From: Deinococcus sp.
Lineage (GTDB): Bacteria; Deinococcota; Deinococci; Deinococcales; Deinococcaceae
Length of the DNA: 6,705 nucleotides
Assembly (NCBI GenBank): GCA_018260275.1
Contig: JAGLBK010000148.1
Coordinates: forward strand, 1-6,705
Direction of reading: 5' to 3'
Shown here: positions 6,685 through 6,705 of the stretch, one piece after another
Layout: every line of letters starts with the position of its first letter
Numbering within the stretch: the first letter of the stretch is position 1
The notes under the pieces: generated by a model
Told to the model about the DNA's origin: nothing
The model's input: the letters and a program-made list of their open reading frames with translations, nothing else
The model's database searches: none
Position numbers and translations under genes: made by a program

Positions 6685-6705
6685 GGGAGCTGGCGGTAAC
6701 GAATC

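Overview
The window is GC-rich bacterial chromosome and looks like Deinococcus or a close relative. The evidence is the protein sequences themselves (a LigA BRCT tail, a FolD and an ArgS of bacterial type), strong G/C preference at third codon positions, two genes starting with TTG, a likely leaderless argS transcript (common in Deinococcus), and short degenerate tandem repeats in the gaps between genes. The genus is an inference from these traits and from memory of gene order, not from a search.

Layout. Positions 1-151 (+) hold the last 49 codons of ligA (NAD-dependent DNA ligase, BRCT domain), followed by a hairpin and a 170-base gap. Positions 322-2056 (+) hold a tight three-gene unit: an Asp23/YqhY-family protein, nusB and folD. 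Each junction is a four-base TTGA overlap in which a TTG start shares bases with the upstream TGA stop. The same three genes sit together in Bacillus (yqhY-nusB-folD). A convergent gap (2057-2204) with a terminator-like hairpin separates folD from argS on the opposite strand (4034-2205). argS appears to be read from its own promoter, with a -10 box only 7 bases before the ATG and no Shine-Dalgarno sequence.

Positions 6658-4158 (-) hold a likely three-gene unit: a small exported helical protein of unknown function, an exported protein with two beta-sandwich-like domains carrying paired cysteines, and a GNAT-family acetyltransferase. The last two overlap as TGATG. The functional link among the three is unknown.

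Function. The left half is housekeeping: DNA joining, rRNA antitermination, one-carbon metabolism and arginyl-tRNA synthesis. The right half is poorly characterised envelope or exported protein territory. I see no mobile element, CRISPR array, tRNA, rRNA or defence system. The most unusual material is non-coding: heptanucleotide tandem repeats present in opposite orientation in two of the gaps, a 19-base near-match linking two gaps, and a perfect 9-bp inverted repeat that wraps the start codon of the two-domain exported protein.
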